Source: an uncultured Burkholderiales bacterium (GTDB lineage: Bacteria > Pseudomonadota > Gammaproteobacteria > Burkholderiales > Burkholderiaceae_C). From it: a DNA stretch of 57,559 nucleotides. This document shows, one piece after another, positions 43,691-52,536 of this stretch (positions within the stretch are counted from its first letter, which is position 1; every line of letters begins with the position of its first letter). The position numbers and the translations under genes were made by a program. The notes below the pieces were generated by a model, which worked only from the letters and a program-made list of their open reading frames with translations, was not told the origin of the DNA and did not search any database. The stretch is taken from NCBI GenBank assembly GCA_903830725.1, contig CAIKVH010000092.1:1-57559 (forward strand), given 5' to 3'.

Positions 43691-44218
43691 ATGAATCCTA
43701 GGTGCGTTGTATTTGGTATAGGTAATGAAAGTAGAGGCGATGATGCCTTAGGTCCGCAATTGCTAGAAAGATTTAAAAATGCAATTAAGGAAGAGCCTTT
43801 TTTTGATGACTTCACATTCATTTCTGATTTTCAACTCCAAATTGAACATTCATTAGACCTTGAACAACAAGATATTGCTATATTTATAGATGCCGCCCTA
43901 CCCCCAGTCATGCTTGAAAATGAGGCATTTTCTTTCAAACTTATTCAAGCGTCAAAATCAAGAAGTGGGATGACACACTCACTTTCGCCCTCTGAATTAA
44001 TGGGCATTGCAGAGGATTTTTTTAAATCTAAAATAGAAACACAGTCCAGCATAAATTTACTACCTAAAGCCTATTTATTATGTATTCGAGGCTATCAATT
44101 TGAACTCGGCACGGAGATAACTCGCAAGGCTGATGAAAATAGTAAACAAGCTTTTACAAGCCTAATCGACTGGGTGGGTAAAGAATTTTCTTTAAAGAAG
44201 AGGAATCAGTGTGCATGA
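43691..44218 (+). CDS. hoxW: Hydrogenase maturation protease HoxW
   Basis: Endopeptidase that trims the HoxH C-terminal tail. It opens CVVFGIGNESRGDDALGPQLL, with the nickel-sensing acidic residue in GNESRGDD, and has FIDAALPP and SGMTHSLSPSELM, the second acidic and the histidine ligand of the M52 family. At 175 residues it matches known HoxW. Its last codons overlap the start of hypA, so the two are translationally coupled. Confidence 0.93.
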   Translation: MNPRCVVFGIGNESRGDDALGPQLLERFKNAIKEEPFFDDFTFISDFQLQIEHSLDLEQQDIAIFIDAALPPVMLENEAFSFKLIQASKSRSGMTHSLSPSELMGIAEDFFKSKIETQSSINLLPKAYLLCIRGYQFELGTEITRKADENSKQAFTSLIDWVGKEFSLKKRNQCA

Positions 44219-44552
44219 AATAAGCCTTGCACAAGAAGTGCTAACAATAGTTCAAAATGCTGCAATCAGAGATAATTTTACAAAAGTACATAAATTAACA
44301 ATTGAAATAGGAAGGCTGAGTTGTGTTGAAGTAGACGCTTTTTTATTTGCACTTGAGAATCAAAAACTAGAATCACTTATGGTAAATACCAAAATTACTA
44401 TTACTCAACCTGAAGGTGTTGCTAACTGCAAATTGTGTAATTCAGAATTTAAATTGACAGACAGGTGGGATAGTTGTCCTGAATGCAAAAGTAATCAAAT
44501 TACCATCACAGAGGGCGAACAATTAAAGATAATTGATCTAATTGTTTCATAA
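44211..44552 (+). CDS. hypA: Hydrogenase nickel metallochaperone HypA
   Basis: Delivers nickel with HypB. It starts at a GTG that gives the invariant MHEISLAQEVL, where His2 binds nickel; this is why the GTG is accepted. The zinc site has NCKLC and SCPECKS (two CxxC). The 113-residue length is standard. The GTG lies inside the end of hoxW (8-bp overlap). It is the last gene of the rightward hydrogenase operon, separated from the rest of the hyp genes. Confidence 0.97.
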   Translation: MHEISLAQEVLTIVQNAAIRDNFTKVHKLTIEIGRLSCVEVDAFLFALENQKLESLMVNTKITITQPEGVANCKLCNSEFKLTDRWDSCPECKSNQITITEGEQLKIIDLIVS

Positions 44553-44641
44553 TATATTGATCCTTTTCAAAAATAAATTATTTTTAAAGCACAATAATTT
44601 GGCTTTAATTCAAAATATGTTTTAGGTAAGTATAAATTTCT

Positions 44642-44647
44642 TATAAT
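44642..44647 (+). promoter_or_regulatory. Candidate -10 element upstream of the OFA-family transporter
   Basis: A consensus TATAAT lies about 58 bp before the transporter start codon, in an AT-rich gap of about 150 bp after hypA. The -35 region is poor (GTTTTA at 17 bp), so the call is weak. The gene may alternatively be read through from the hydrogenase operon. Confidence 0.3.
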
Positions 44648-44704
44648 ACTAATTAATGTGTTTCAAATATTAGCCACACTTTCGAGAACGGGGGAAACAT
44701 AACC

Positions 44705-46330
44705 ATGAGTTCATTTTTAGCTAAAGAGCGAATTATTGCTGGATCGGGGTTTAATCGATGGTTGGTACCGCCTGCCGCCCTTATGATTCACCTATGTATT
44801 GGTATGGCTTATGGATTTTCCGTATTCTGGCTTCCCCTATCGAAAGCGATTGGTATAAAGGAGTCAATAAAATGCGGTGCGGATATTGGTTTTTTTGCGG
44901 AACTCTTTGTCTCTGATTGTGACTGGAAAGTATCCACCCTTGGTTGGATGTACACATTATTTTTTGTGCTCTTAGGCTCTTCGGCTGCAATCTGGGGAGG
45001 TTGGCTTGAGCGCGCAGGTCCACGTAAGGCTGGCGTGATATCAGCGCTGTGTTGGTCGTTAGGGATGATGGTATCCGCTTTAGGAATCTATCTTCATCAA
45101 TTTTGGATCATGATAGTTGCATCTGGTGTGATTGGTGGCATCGGACTAGGTCTTGGTTATATATCGCCAGTTTCTACACTCATCAAATGGTTCCCTGACC
45201 GAAGAGGAATGGCGACGGGCATGGCGATCATGGGATTTGGGGGAGGAGCCATGATTGGCTCACCATTAGCCGCTGATTTAATGAAATATTTTTCAACACC
45301 TACAGATGTCGGAGTAGCTCAGACATTTCTAGTAATGGGTTTTCTATATTTGGTATTCATGCTTGCTGGTGCATTTACCTACAAAGTTCCCGATATTGGC
45401 TGGAAGCCCAAAGGATGGACGCCAAAGGAGAACAAATCTAAAAATGCAATGATTACTCATCGGCATGTCCACGTTGAACAAGTTTGGAGTATTCCTCAAT
45501 TTTGGTTAATCTGGATGGTTCTATGCATGAACGTGAGTGCTGGTATTGGAGTTATTGGAATGGCATCCCCCATGCTCCAAGAAGTATTCGGAGGAACATT
45601 AATTGGCATAGATACTAAATTTGTAGATCTAGATAAAGCACAATTAACAGCAATTGCATCAATTGCTGCTGGTTTTACCGCCTTGCTGAGTATCTTCAAC
45701 ATTGGGGGGCGATTCTTTTGGGCAAGTCTGTCAGATGTGATCGGTCGCAAAGGAACATACGTTATCTTCTTTATCTTAGGGGGTGCAATGTATTTCAGCA
45801 TTCCTGCGAGTGCTAATTCAAACAGCTTAATATTATTTGTGTCAGCTTGTTGTCTAATATTAAGTATGTACGGAGGTGGGTTTGCTACCGTACCCGCCTA
45901 CTTAGCGGATATATTTGGATCCCAAATGGTAGGAGCTATCCACGGTAGACTTTTAACAGCATGGGCAACAGCAGGAATCCTCGGACCAGTGGTCGTAAAT
46001 TACATGCGCGACTACCAAATTGGGCTTGGACTTCCTAGAGAACAAGTTTACAACCAGACAATGTACATCTTGGTTGGAATGCTAGTCATTGGACTAATTT
46101 GCAATTTACTTGTCAAACCACTCGATCAGAAATGGTTCATGACCGAGGAAGAGTTAGTAGAGGAGAAACGATTGGCTCACGAAAAAATAATTCCAATTTC
46201 AGAACCTCAAACGGTAAATAATTCAATTACTCCACTTTGGATTGTAGTAACTGCTTGGCTAGTTGTTGGCATTCCAATGGCTTGGGGAGTTTATAGAGCA
46301 CTCCTTAGCGTTTCAAAGTTCATACACTAA
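44705..46330 (+). CDS. OFA-family MFS transporter (oxalate/formate antiporter-like)
   Basis: Inner-membrane MFS protein of 541 residues with 12 hydrophobic segments. The OFA signature is visible in GMAYGFSVFWLPLSKAIG, LGLGYISPVSTLIKWFPDRRGMATG and MGFGGGAMIGSPLA; known family members exchange oxalate, formate, lactate and other small carboxylates. A Lys/Arg-rich cytoplasmic stretch lies in the middle (about 240-260), and the C-terminal tail is unusual: EEELVEEKRLAHEKIIPI, then one more hydrophobic segment. It follows hypA by 152 bp and could supply a substrate linked to NADH/H2 metabolism, but this is inference. Confidence 0.88.
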   Translation: MSSFLAKERIIAGSGFNRWLVPPAALMIHLCIGMAYGFSVFWLPLSKAIGIKESIKCGADIGFFAELFVSDCDWKVSTLGWMYTLFFVLLGSSAAIWGGWLERAGPRKAGVISALCWSLGMMVSALGIYLHQFWIMIVASGVIGGIGLGLGYISPVSTLIKWFPDRRGMATGMAIMGFGGGAMIGSPLAADLMKYFSTPTDVGVAQTFLVMGFLYLVFMLAGAFTYKVPDIGWKPKGWTPKENKSKNAMITHRHVHVEQVWSIPQFWLIWMVLCMNVSAGIGVIGMASPMLQEVFGGTLIGIDTKFVDLDKAQLTAIASIAAGFTALLSIFNIGGRFFWASLSDVIGRKGTYVIFFILGGAMYFSIPASANSNSLILFVSACCLILSMYGGGFATVPAYLADIFGSQMVGAIHGRLLTAWATAGILGPVVVNYMRDYQIGLGLPREQVYNQTMYILVGMLVIGLICNLLVKPLDQKWFMTEEELVEEKRLAHEKIIPISEPQTVNNSITPLWIVVTAWLVVGIPMAWGVYRALLSVSKFIH

Positions 46331-46357
46331 TATTTAGAAATAAAAAATATCAATTCA

Positions 46358-46759
46358 ATGAAATATCTCTTCAAAATTTTTCTACTCTTAAATTTAATTT
46401 CCTTTTCTCACGCAGAGATCGTAAGAGACTGGATTGCAATTGCAGATGACAAAAATTTTGTAAATACATACCTTGACATCAACAGCATTGTTTATTTTCA
46501 AAAAGAAATTGTCCAAGCTCAGTACATGGTTAATCTTGGACTTAAGCCCCAAACACAGGTAAAAAAAGGAAAGTCAGCAGTAAGCACAATAGAGATAGAT
46601 TGTAAAAACAAGACCAAATATCGTGTGCTAAATACGCTCTGGTTTGAGGAAAATTTTTCAAAAGGAAAATACTACGAAGAAAAGGTGAGTGACCCAGTAT
46701 GGCACTCTGCACCCTATGACTCTAGCTCTAAGATTATTATTAAAAATTTATGTCAGTGA
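46358..46759 (+). CDS. Secreted small protein, surface-adhesin E-like domain
   Basis: A 133-residue secreted protein with a signal peptide ending SFSHAE. The mature part, about 113 residues, shows WIAIADDKNFVNTYLDINSI, a mid-region KSAVSTIEIDCKNKTKYRVLNTLWF and the closing IIIKNLCQ; two cysteines (in DCKNK and NLCQ) likely form one disulfide. This arrangement resembles the surface-adhesin E domain (PF16747) common in Betaproteobacteria; function there is not generally known. Lies 27 bp after the OFA gene. Confidence 0.65.
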   Translation: MKYLFKIFLLLNLISFSHAEIVRDWIAIADDKNFVNTYLDINSIVYFQKEIVQAQYMVNLGLKPQTQVKKGKSAVSTIEIDCKNKTKYRVLNTLWFEENFSKGKYYEEKVSDPVWHSAPYDSSSKIIIKNLCQ

Positions 46760-46785
46760 AATGAATGCCCAGAGAGCAGAGTAAC

Positions 46786-47511
46786 TTAAACGCCTATGTA
46801 ATGAATCCAGATATCTGGGTTTAACTGTAATTGAGTAGAATTCCCCTCCCAAACTACTCTTCCGCGCTCAACAATAGTATGACTATCGGCAATATTGACC
46901 AATTTTTTTACATACTTGTCGACCACTAAAATACTCTGCCCTAATGAACGTAATTTACGTAAACACGACCAAATTTCCTCTCTTACTAATGGTGCTAGAC
47001 CCTCTGTGGCTTCGTCTAAGATTAACAGATGTGGATTAGTAAGCAGTGCCCTTCCTATAGCTAGCATTTGTTGCTCTCCGCCTGAAAGTTGATTACCCAT
47101 ATTACGCCTTCTATCTTTAAGCTGAGGGAAAAAGTTGTAAATTCGTTCAATACTCCAGGGATCAGAACTATGGTTTCGATTAGCAGAAAATGCAATAAGA
47201 TTTTCCTCAACCGATAGATTCGGGAATATCATCCTTCCTTCAGGAACGACTGCTATACCTAACCTTGCAATGTAATCTGGTGAAAGACGATCAATACGCT
47301 CACCATAAAATTTAATCGTCCCTTTATTTGGCGGAGTAAGACCTAAAATAGATCTTATGGCTGTAGTTTTACCCATACCGTTGCGACCTAGTAAAGACGC
47401 AGTTTCCCCCACTTTAATATTAAAACTCAAGTCAAAAAGAACTTGACTTGAACCGTAATAAGTATCGATGTTTTCAACTTCAAGCAAAAATTCAGTAGGC
47501 TTTTGTGTCAT
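46786..47511 (-). CDS. livF: Branched-chain amino-acid-type ABC transporter ATPase LivF
   Basis: ATP-hydrolysing subunit, 241 residues. Walker A reads GRNGMGKTT (satisfying GxxGxGKT), the signature LSGGEQQMLAIGRALLTNP, Walker B LLILDEATEGLAP and H-loop region ILVVDKY, in which the usual histidine is replaced by a Lys/Asp pair (VVDKY where VEH is expected). That substitution is notable because the H-loop histidine is a catalytic residue. Last gene of the leftward livKHMGF unit; ligand not deducible. Confidence 0.95.
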   Translation of the reverse strand: MTQKPTEFLLEVENIDTYYGSSQVLFDLSFNIKVGETASLLGRNGMGKTTAIRSILGLTPPNKGTIKFYGERIDRLSPDYIARLGIAVVPEGRMIFPNLSVEENLIAFSANRNHSSDPWSIERIYNFFPQLKDRRRNMGNQLSGGEQQMLAIGRALLTNPHLLILDEATEGLAPLVREEIWSCLRKLRSLGQSILVVDKYVKKLVNIADSHTIVERGRVVWEGNSTQLQLNPDIWIHYIGV

Positions 47512-47556
47512 TACATATTAAGAAAAAAATAATCTGGAATCGAAGAACACTAATTT

Positions 47557-48330
47557 CTAAAAATCTTCTCCAAGATAGGCCTGTTTTACTCTTGAATTAG
47601 ATTTTATTTGTTGCGGGGTTCCCGTTGCAATGACAGCTCCAGATACCAATACCGAGATCTGAGATGCCAATTTAAAAACTGCATCCATATCATGTTCGAC
47701 TAGCAATATGGACACATGAGGCGTTAATTTTTGTAGTAAGTTGAGCATACGTTCAGACTCGTCAGTCCCAAGACCAGCCATGGGTTCGTCTAACAAAATT
47801 AATTTGGGCCGAGTAGCCAAGGCAATGCCTACCTCTAATTGACGCTGCTCACCGTGAGAGAGAGTTCCGGCAATAAAATTCAAACGTTTAACCAAGCCCA
47901 CTTGGTCAGCAATTATTTTACTAGATTCAAATCTCAACTTGTCAGAACGAGCTGGCTGCCAAAAGTGAAAACCCCCACCTGATACAGACATAACTGCTAG
48001 TGCAATGTTATCTAAAACTGAAAGGTGATGAAAAATACTAGTAATTTGGTACGATCTAGCCAATCCTAGTTGAACTCGTTCATCCATTGGTATGTTAGTA
48101 ATTTCTACACCATCAAATAGGATAGAACCCTTGTCAGGCTTAATAGAACCAGATACTTGATGAATTAATGTTGACTTACCGGCACCGTTTGGTCCAATTA
48201 ATGCATGAATACTGCCCCTTTGTAAATTTAAATTTAAATCATCAGTAGCTCTAAGACCTCCGAAATATTTAACTAAACTTTTAATTTGCAAAATGGGGGC
48301 AGTTGAATTAAATTTAGATAATGAATTCAT
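47557..48330 (-). CDS. livG: Branched-chain amino-acid-type ABC transporter ATPase LivG
   Basis: Partner ATPase of 257 residues. Walker A GPNGAGKST, signature LSHGEQRQLEVGIALA (LSHGEQ rather than LSGGQ, normal for LivG) and Walker B LILLDEPMAGL; the H-loop VEHD is intact. The family's characteristic GLARSYQITSIFHHLSVLDN region follows Walker A. It begins 5 bp after the livM stop and is followed 45 bp later by livF. Confidence 0.96.
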   Translation of the reverse strand: MNSLSKFNSTAPILQIKSLVKYFGGLRATDDLNLNLQRGSIHALIGPNGAGKSTLIHQVSGSIKPDKGSILFDGVEITNIPMDERVQLGLARSYQITSIFHHLSVLDNIALAVMSVSGGGFHFWQPARSDKLRFESSKIIADQVGLVKRLNFIAGTLSHGEQRQLEVGIALATRPKLILLDEPMAGLGTDESERMLNLLQKLTPHVSILLVEHDMDAVFKLASQISVLVSGAVIATGTPQQIKSNSRVKQAYLGEDF

Positions 48331-48335
48331 AAACT

Positions 48336-49316
48336 CTACTTTAAACGCCTATCAAATATACTTGACAGTCCATTAGAAAAAAAGAGTACGACCATTAGTA
48401 AACAAAATCCAAGACCTAATTGCCAATGAATCGTAAGTTGGCTTAAGAATTCCTCTAATATCAAAAAGGAAAAAGCCCCTAAAAATCCTCCATAAATATA
48501 TCCAACACCGCCCAAAATAACCATAACGAGTATCATTCCCGATTGGGTCCATTGCATTAAAGATGGACTAACAAACCCACTAAGATTTGCAATTAAAGCT
48601 CCTCCGAGTCCGGCCAAACTTCCTGCTATTACAAATGCACATAATTTATAACGATATACAGGAAATCCAATAGCAAGCATCCGCTCTTCATTTTCACGTA
48701 TCGCTTGAAGTACGTGTCCAAAACGAGAGTTCAAGAGTCTGACTAAAATAAAAATTACAGTTACAGTTAAGAACAATACCAAAAGGTAAAAATTTGTCTC
48801 ATTTGTAATATCGAGAGTTACATTTGATCCCATTTCTATTAGCGATCTATTATTAAGTGGCATTCCGTCATTACCACCATAGAGTTTAATAGAAGTAACC
48901 AAGTAAAATAGCATTTGAGCGAATGCCAAAGTGATCATAATAAAGTATACCCCTCGGGTACGTAAACTAATAGACCCAACTATCAATGCGACAATTCCAG
49001 ATATGAGCATTGCTGCAGGCCAGGAATAAAAAGCATTTGTGCAATTAAATCCCATCAAAATAACAATTGAATAAGCGCCTATTCCAACAAACGCGGCATG
49101 ACCAAAGCTAACCAATCCAGAGAAACCCAAGATTAAATTGAGACTTGTAGCAATCAAAGCATAAATTAAGATCCTACTACCTAAGGTAATATAGAACTCT
49201 ACATTAAATTTTGATGCCACAAATGGAAAGACGGCTAAAAGTAAAGTTACCGAAACTGCCCAAGCCCAATTTATACGGTGATCTAAAATATTGTTTGAAA
49301 TGTCTTTTTTAGGCAT
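48336..49316 (-). CDS. livM: Branched-chain amino-acid-type ABC transporter permease LivM
   Basis: Second membrane subunit, 326 residues from the ATG at 49316, which overlaps the livH stop by 8 bp; the open frame extends to 49346. Family segments are ATSLNLILGFSGLVSFGHAAFVGIGAY, TRGVYFIMITLAFAQM and AIRENEERMLAIGFPVYRYKL (EAA loop). About ten hydrophobic segments. Forms the transport channel with LivH. Confidence 0.95.
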   Translation of the reverse strand: MPKKDISNNILDHRINWAWAVSVTLLLAVFPFVASKFNVEFYITLGSRILIYALIATSLNLILGFSGLVSFGHAAFVGIGAYSIVILMGFNCTNAFYSWPAAMLISGIVALIVGSISLRTRGVYFIMITLAFAQMLFYLVTSIKLYGGNDGMPLNNRSLIEMGSNVTLDITNETNFYLLVLFLTVTVIFILVRLLNSRFGHVLQAIRENEERMLAIGFPVYRYKLCAFVIAGSLAGLGGALIANLSGFVSPSLMQWTQSGMILVMVILGGVGYIYGGFLGAFSFLILEEFLSQLTIHWQLGLGFCLLMVVLFFSNGLSSIFDRRLK

Positions 49317-50229
49317 GGATAGGGAACAAACCTCTAGGCTTAACAAAAAGGATTATCGCCATAAGGAGATAAATGGCAATTGAAGCCACAGCTGGAGCAG
49401 CGTTTGCGGCCGCTTCTGGAGACATTATTAAAACGAATAACATAGGAATTAACGTCCGGCTAGCCGTATCTATTAGACCTACGATCAATGCACCCCAGAA
49501 CGCTCCTCGCACAGAGCCTATACCACCAATAACAATAACTACAAAAGCTAAAATTAAAATGCTCTCTCCCATACCAACTTGAACAGCTAAAACTGGGCCC
49601 AGTAACCCACCCGCAACCCCGCAAAGGGCCGCTCCAATACCGAAAACTATTGTAAACAAACGATTGACGTTTCCCCCCATGGCAAGTGCCATTTCTCGAT
49701 TAGCTGCTCCAGCTCTGACTTGCATTCCTAAGCGAGACTTCGTAATTAAGAGATATAACATCAATCCGATGACAAGACCGAAACCAATAATGCATATACC
49801 ATAAGCAGAGTAATAAAATCCTGGCAAAAGCTCGATAGCACCTGAAAGTGATTCCGGAGGATTTAAAGTAATTGGTTGATCACCCCAGATCAAACGAACA
49901 AGCTCATTAGTTATTAACATTAACCCAAAGGTGCCAAGAACTTGAGATAAGTGATTGCGCCGATAAAGACGGCGTAAGAAGCTTAACTCCAAAATGACCC
50001 CGATTAAAGCCGTTCCAACTACACCCAATAACAGACCTACCCAAAAGCTATCACAAGCCGTTGTGAGCATTGCTACAAGATAGGCTCCAATCATGTATAA
50101 GGATCCGTGAGCTAAATTGATCATATCCATGATGCCAAATATGAGTGTAAGCCCCGCGGACAATAAAAAAAGCATTAACCCAAATTGCAGTCCATTCAGA
50201 ACTTGCTCCAGAAATAATATTGAATTCAA
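49309..50229 (-). CDS. livH: Branched-chain amino-acid-type ABC transporter permease LivH
   Basis: First membrane subunit, 306 residues, eight predicted helices. It begins LEQVLNGLQFGLMLFLLSAGLTLIFGIMDMINLAHG, the standard LivH opening, and has GMQVRAGAANREMALAMGGNV as the EAA loop. Starts 38 bp after the livK stop, and livM overlaps its end. Confidence 0.95.
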   Translation of the reverse strand: MNSILFLEQVLNGLQFGLMLFLLSAGLTLIFGIMDMINLAHGSLYMIGAYLVAMLTTACDSFWVGLLLGVVGTALIGVILELSFLRRLYRRNHLSQVLGTFGLMLITNELVRLIWGDQPITLNPPESLSGAIELLPGFYYSAYGICIIGFGLVIGLMLYLLITKSRLGMQVRAGAANREMALAMGGNVNRLFTIVFGIGAALCGVAGGLLGPVLAVQVGMGESILILAFVVIVIGGIGSVRGAFWGALIVGLIDTASRTLIPMLFVLIMSPEAAANAAPAVASIAIYLLMAIILFVKPRGLFPIHA

Positions 50230-50266
50230 TGATTAACTCCAAAGCAAAATATTTCTAGTCTCTAAA

Positions 50267-51454
50267 TTAATCAGACATTTTACAAGTTGATGCGTATACA
50301 TCACCGTGATTTTTCAAAACTGCACCGCCAATTAAACGATTTGTGATTCGACCTTTGCTATCTTTCGCAATTATTCGAAGATAATAATTTTGAATTGGGA
50401 AATGGTTCGTGTTGAATTTAAATGAACCTCTAACTGAATCAAATTTGGCAGCCATTAATGCCTTACGAACCGCCGTCTTATCGTCTAAATTTCCTTTTGA
50501 GTCTCTGATCGCAGCGCCAATCAATTGAGCAGCCTCATAACCTTGTGCCGCATAAAGGGTCGGCAGTCTTCCATACTCCTTTTCAAAAGCCGAAACAAAT
50601 TTCTTATTTGCCGCATTATCCATGTCGTGAGCCCATTGAGTAGTATTGAACATCCCAAGCATTGGGTCCCCGACTGCTTTAATAACGTCCTCATCGCCTG
50701 AAAAACCTGGCCCTATCAAAGTCATGTCCTTTGATAAACCAGCTCCCACAAACTGCTTAATAAAATTTACTCCCATGCCACCTGGTAGAAAAATGTAAAC
50801 TGCATCCGCTTTAGATGCACGTAGTTGGGCAATTTCAGTTCCAAAATTTAATTGATTTAATGCTGGCAGGGATTCAGAGGCTATCTCGCCTTTATAAAAA
50901 CGTTTAAAGCCGTTGATAGCATCTTTACCAGCAGGGTAATTGGGAGCAATTACAGCAACATTTTTAAACCCCTTTTCCGTTACAACTTGGCCAGCAGCCT
51001 CGTGAATATTATCATTTTGATAAGATGCGCTGAAGAAATAGGCATTGCATTGTTCACCCGCATATTGAGAGGGTCCTGCATTGGCGCTTATATAGAAAGT
51101 TTTGGATTGAAAGGTTGGCGGGCCAACTGCAAGCAGAACATTGGAGAAAACAATTCCAGTCATGAAATCAATCTTATTTTGTTTGACCATTCGCTCAGCC
51201 GCTTGGCGACCTGATTCAGGACTTGCTTGATCATCTGCAACAATAATCTCCGCATTTATCCCGCCTAGTTTTCCGTCGGCTATTTTGACGGCCAGTTGAA
51301 AACCATCACGAATATCAACTCCTAGTGCTGCACCTGGACCAGATAACGTACTAATAAGACCAATTTTGACTGCTGTGCTGGTTTCAGCGAATGCGAAATG
51401 AGCCATCAACAAAAGCGATGAAACCATTAACTGCAATTTAATTTTATTAATCAT
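50267..51454 (-). CDS. Branched-chain amino-acid-type ABC transporter binding protein (LivK-like)
   Basis: Periplasmic receptor of the LIV-binding family, 395 residues. GGAGAG six bases before ATG 51454 decides the start over an ATG at 51466. Signal peptide ends HFAFAET. Landmarks: VKIGLISTLSGPGAALGVDIRDGF, IIVADDQASPESGRQAAERMV and YFFSASYQNDN. Related receptors bind amino acids, amides, urea or aromatic acids, so livK in the strict sense is not claimed. First gene of the unit. Confidence 0.94.
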   Translation of the reverse strand: MINKIKLQLMVSSLLLMAHFAFAETSTAVKIGLISTLSGPGAALGVDIRDGFQLAVKIADGKLGGINAEIIVADDQASPESGRQAAERMVKQNKIDFMTGIVFSNVLLAVGPPTFQSKTFYISANAGPSQYAGEQCNAYFFSASYQNDNIHEAAGQVVTEKGFKNVAVIAPNYPAGKDAINGFKRFYKGEIASESLPALNQLNFGTEIAQLRASKADAVYIFLPGGMGVNFIKQFVGAGLSKDMTLIGPGFSGDEDVIKAVGDPMLGMFNTTQWAHDMDNAANKKFVSAFEKEYGRLPTLYAAQGYEAAQLIGAAIRDSKGNLDDKTAVRKALMAAKFDSVRGSFKFNTNHFPIQNYYLRIIAKDSKGRITNRLIGGAVLKNHGDVYASTCKMSD

Positions 51455-51505
51455 CACACTCTCCATTGGGAATATTTTATGTCACTGTAAATAGAAAATT
51501 TTAAC

Positions 51506-51517
51506 AACAACGTTGTT
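51506..51517. promoter_or_regulatory. Perfect 12-bp palindrome upstream of the livKHMGF operon
   Basis: AACAACGTTGTT reads the same on both strands and lies about 52 bp before the binding-protein start. Its placement suits a repressor or activator site for the operon; the binding protein is unknown, and LacI- or GntR-type factors use such symmetric sites. No regulator gene is nearby. Confidence 0.4.
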
Positions 51518-51762
51518 AATTTTGCTTACATCTTGTGAAGGAATTTCGAAGTTTGACTTCCAATTGTAAATTTATCTTTTGAGCACAGTGTAAGACCCAA
51601 AACACTGTTTTAATGTCCAGTCTACTTGTCTAAAAAAAACGATGAAAGTCGTTATATTCGTTAACAATGTACTAAGCAATTCAGCTAGTCAAATTAGCCC
51701 CAGATGCGGTTAGAAATTTGATTTCTAATCTACCCAATCAATTAGACTTTACCAGAGACAAT

Positions 51763-52536
51763 CTAGGCATGTGAAAGATCAATTACCTCTGAGGTTTCAA
51801 CTGTTTCGTTGAACCACACTCTGATAGAAGCATCGCGCTTGCCCACATAAACTGGCCTATCTGTGCTGTCAAGCTTCATTGTCAGATCATGGCCTGGAAT
51901 TAATAAATTACCAGGTTTTGACTGCCATTTTTTCCAAATCAACTCTATAGATTGTGCACTTAAGTCAATATCTTCAGTATCCACAACTAAACGGGATAGC
52001 AGTTCTGCGCGATTCTTTGCAGAATCCCCAGTAAACAGGATATCAATACCATCATTTTCTAAAACAAAAAGCAAATGTCCAGGGGTATGACCCGGAACTG
52101 CGTAGGCTGTAATTCTTGGTAAAAACTCTTCTTTATCCATTATGCGCTTAACCCGAGATGAGTGAGCTAGTTCTTGAACATACAACTCTGGAAGGGGGTT
52201 AAAACCAGGCTCTTGTGCTGCAGCCCATTTAATCTCTTCATGCCCAATCCAAACCGTTGCCTTGGGAAAGAGCACAAAATTAACAGTGTGATCGTAATGT
52301 GCGTGAGTCAGAATAACATCGGTTATATCATTTGGATCAATCCCAAATTCCTTTAATTTCATTTGTAAAGGTTTTCGAATTCCAAAAGCGCCGACATCTA
52401 ATAATATGTTTCTGTTTTGTCCTCGAATCAAGGTCACAGTACTCCAACCGAGCCCCCCATGGCACACAGCTCTACCAGGAAAACCTTGAATTAAGACATC
52501 TACTTTGTAGTCTTCTTTTTTGACATTATTCTGCAT
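51763..52536 (-). CDS. Metallo-beta-lactamase-fold hydrolase (lactonase-like)
   Basis: Di-zinc hydrolase of 257 residues. LTHAHYDHT (His78, His80, Asp82, His83) is the HxHxDH signature; PGHTPGH (His150), FTGDSA (Asp171) and IPGHD add the rest of the ligand set. It resembles quorum-quenching lactonases and other lactone or thioester hydrolases. The start overlaps the upstream Bug gene by 11 bp, so it belongs to the same three-gene unit, which suggests it opens or cleaves the imported compound or an intermediate. Confidence 0.9.
   Translation of the reverse strand: MQNNVKKEDYKVDVLIQGFPGRAVCHGGLGWSTVTLIRGQNRNILLDVGAFGIRKPLQMKLKEFGIDPNDITDVILTHAHYDHTVNFVLFPKATVWIGHEEIKWAAAQEPGFNPLPELYVQELAHSSRVKRIMDKEEFLPRITAYAVPGHTPGHLLFVLENDGIDILFTGDSAKNRAELLSRLVVDTEDIDLSAQSIELIWKKWQSKPGNLLIPGHDLTMKLDSTDRPVYVGKRDASIRVWFNETVETSEVIDLSHA

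Noticed and set aside
39088-44552. Membrane-bound uptake hydrogenase
   Set aside because: No Tat signal on the small subunit, no cytochrome b subunit, and HoxF/HoxU diaphorase subunits present: a soluble NAD-linked type.
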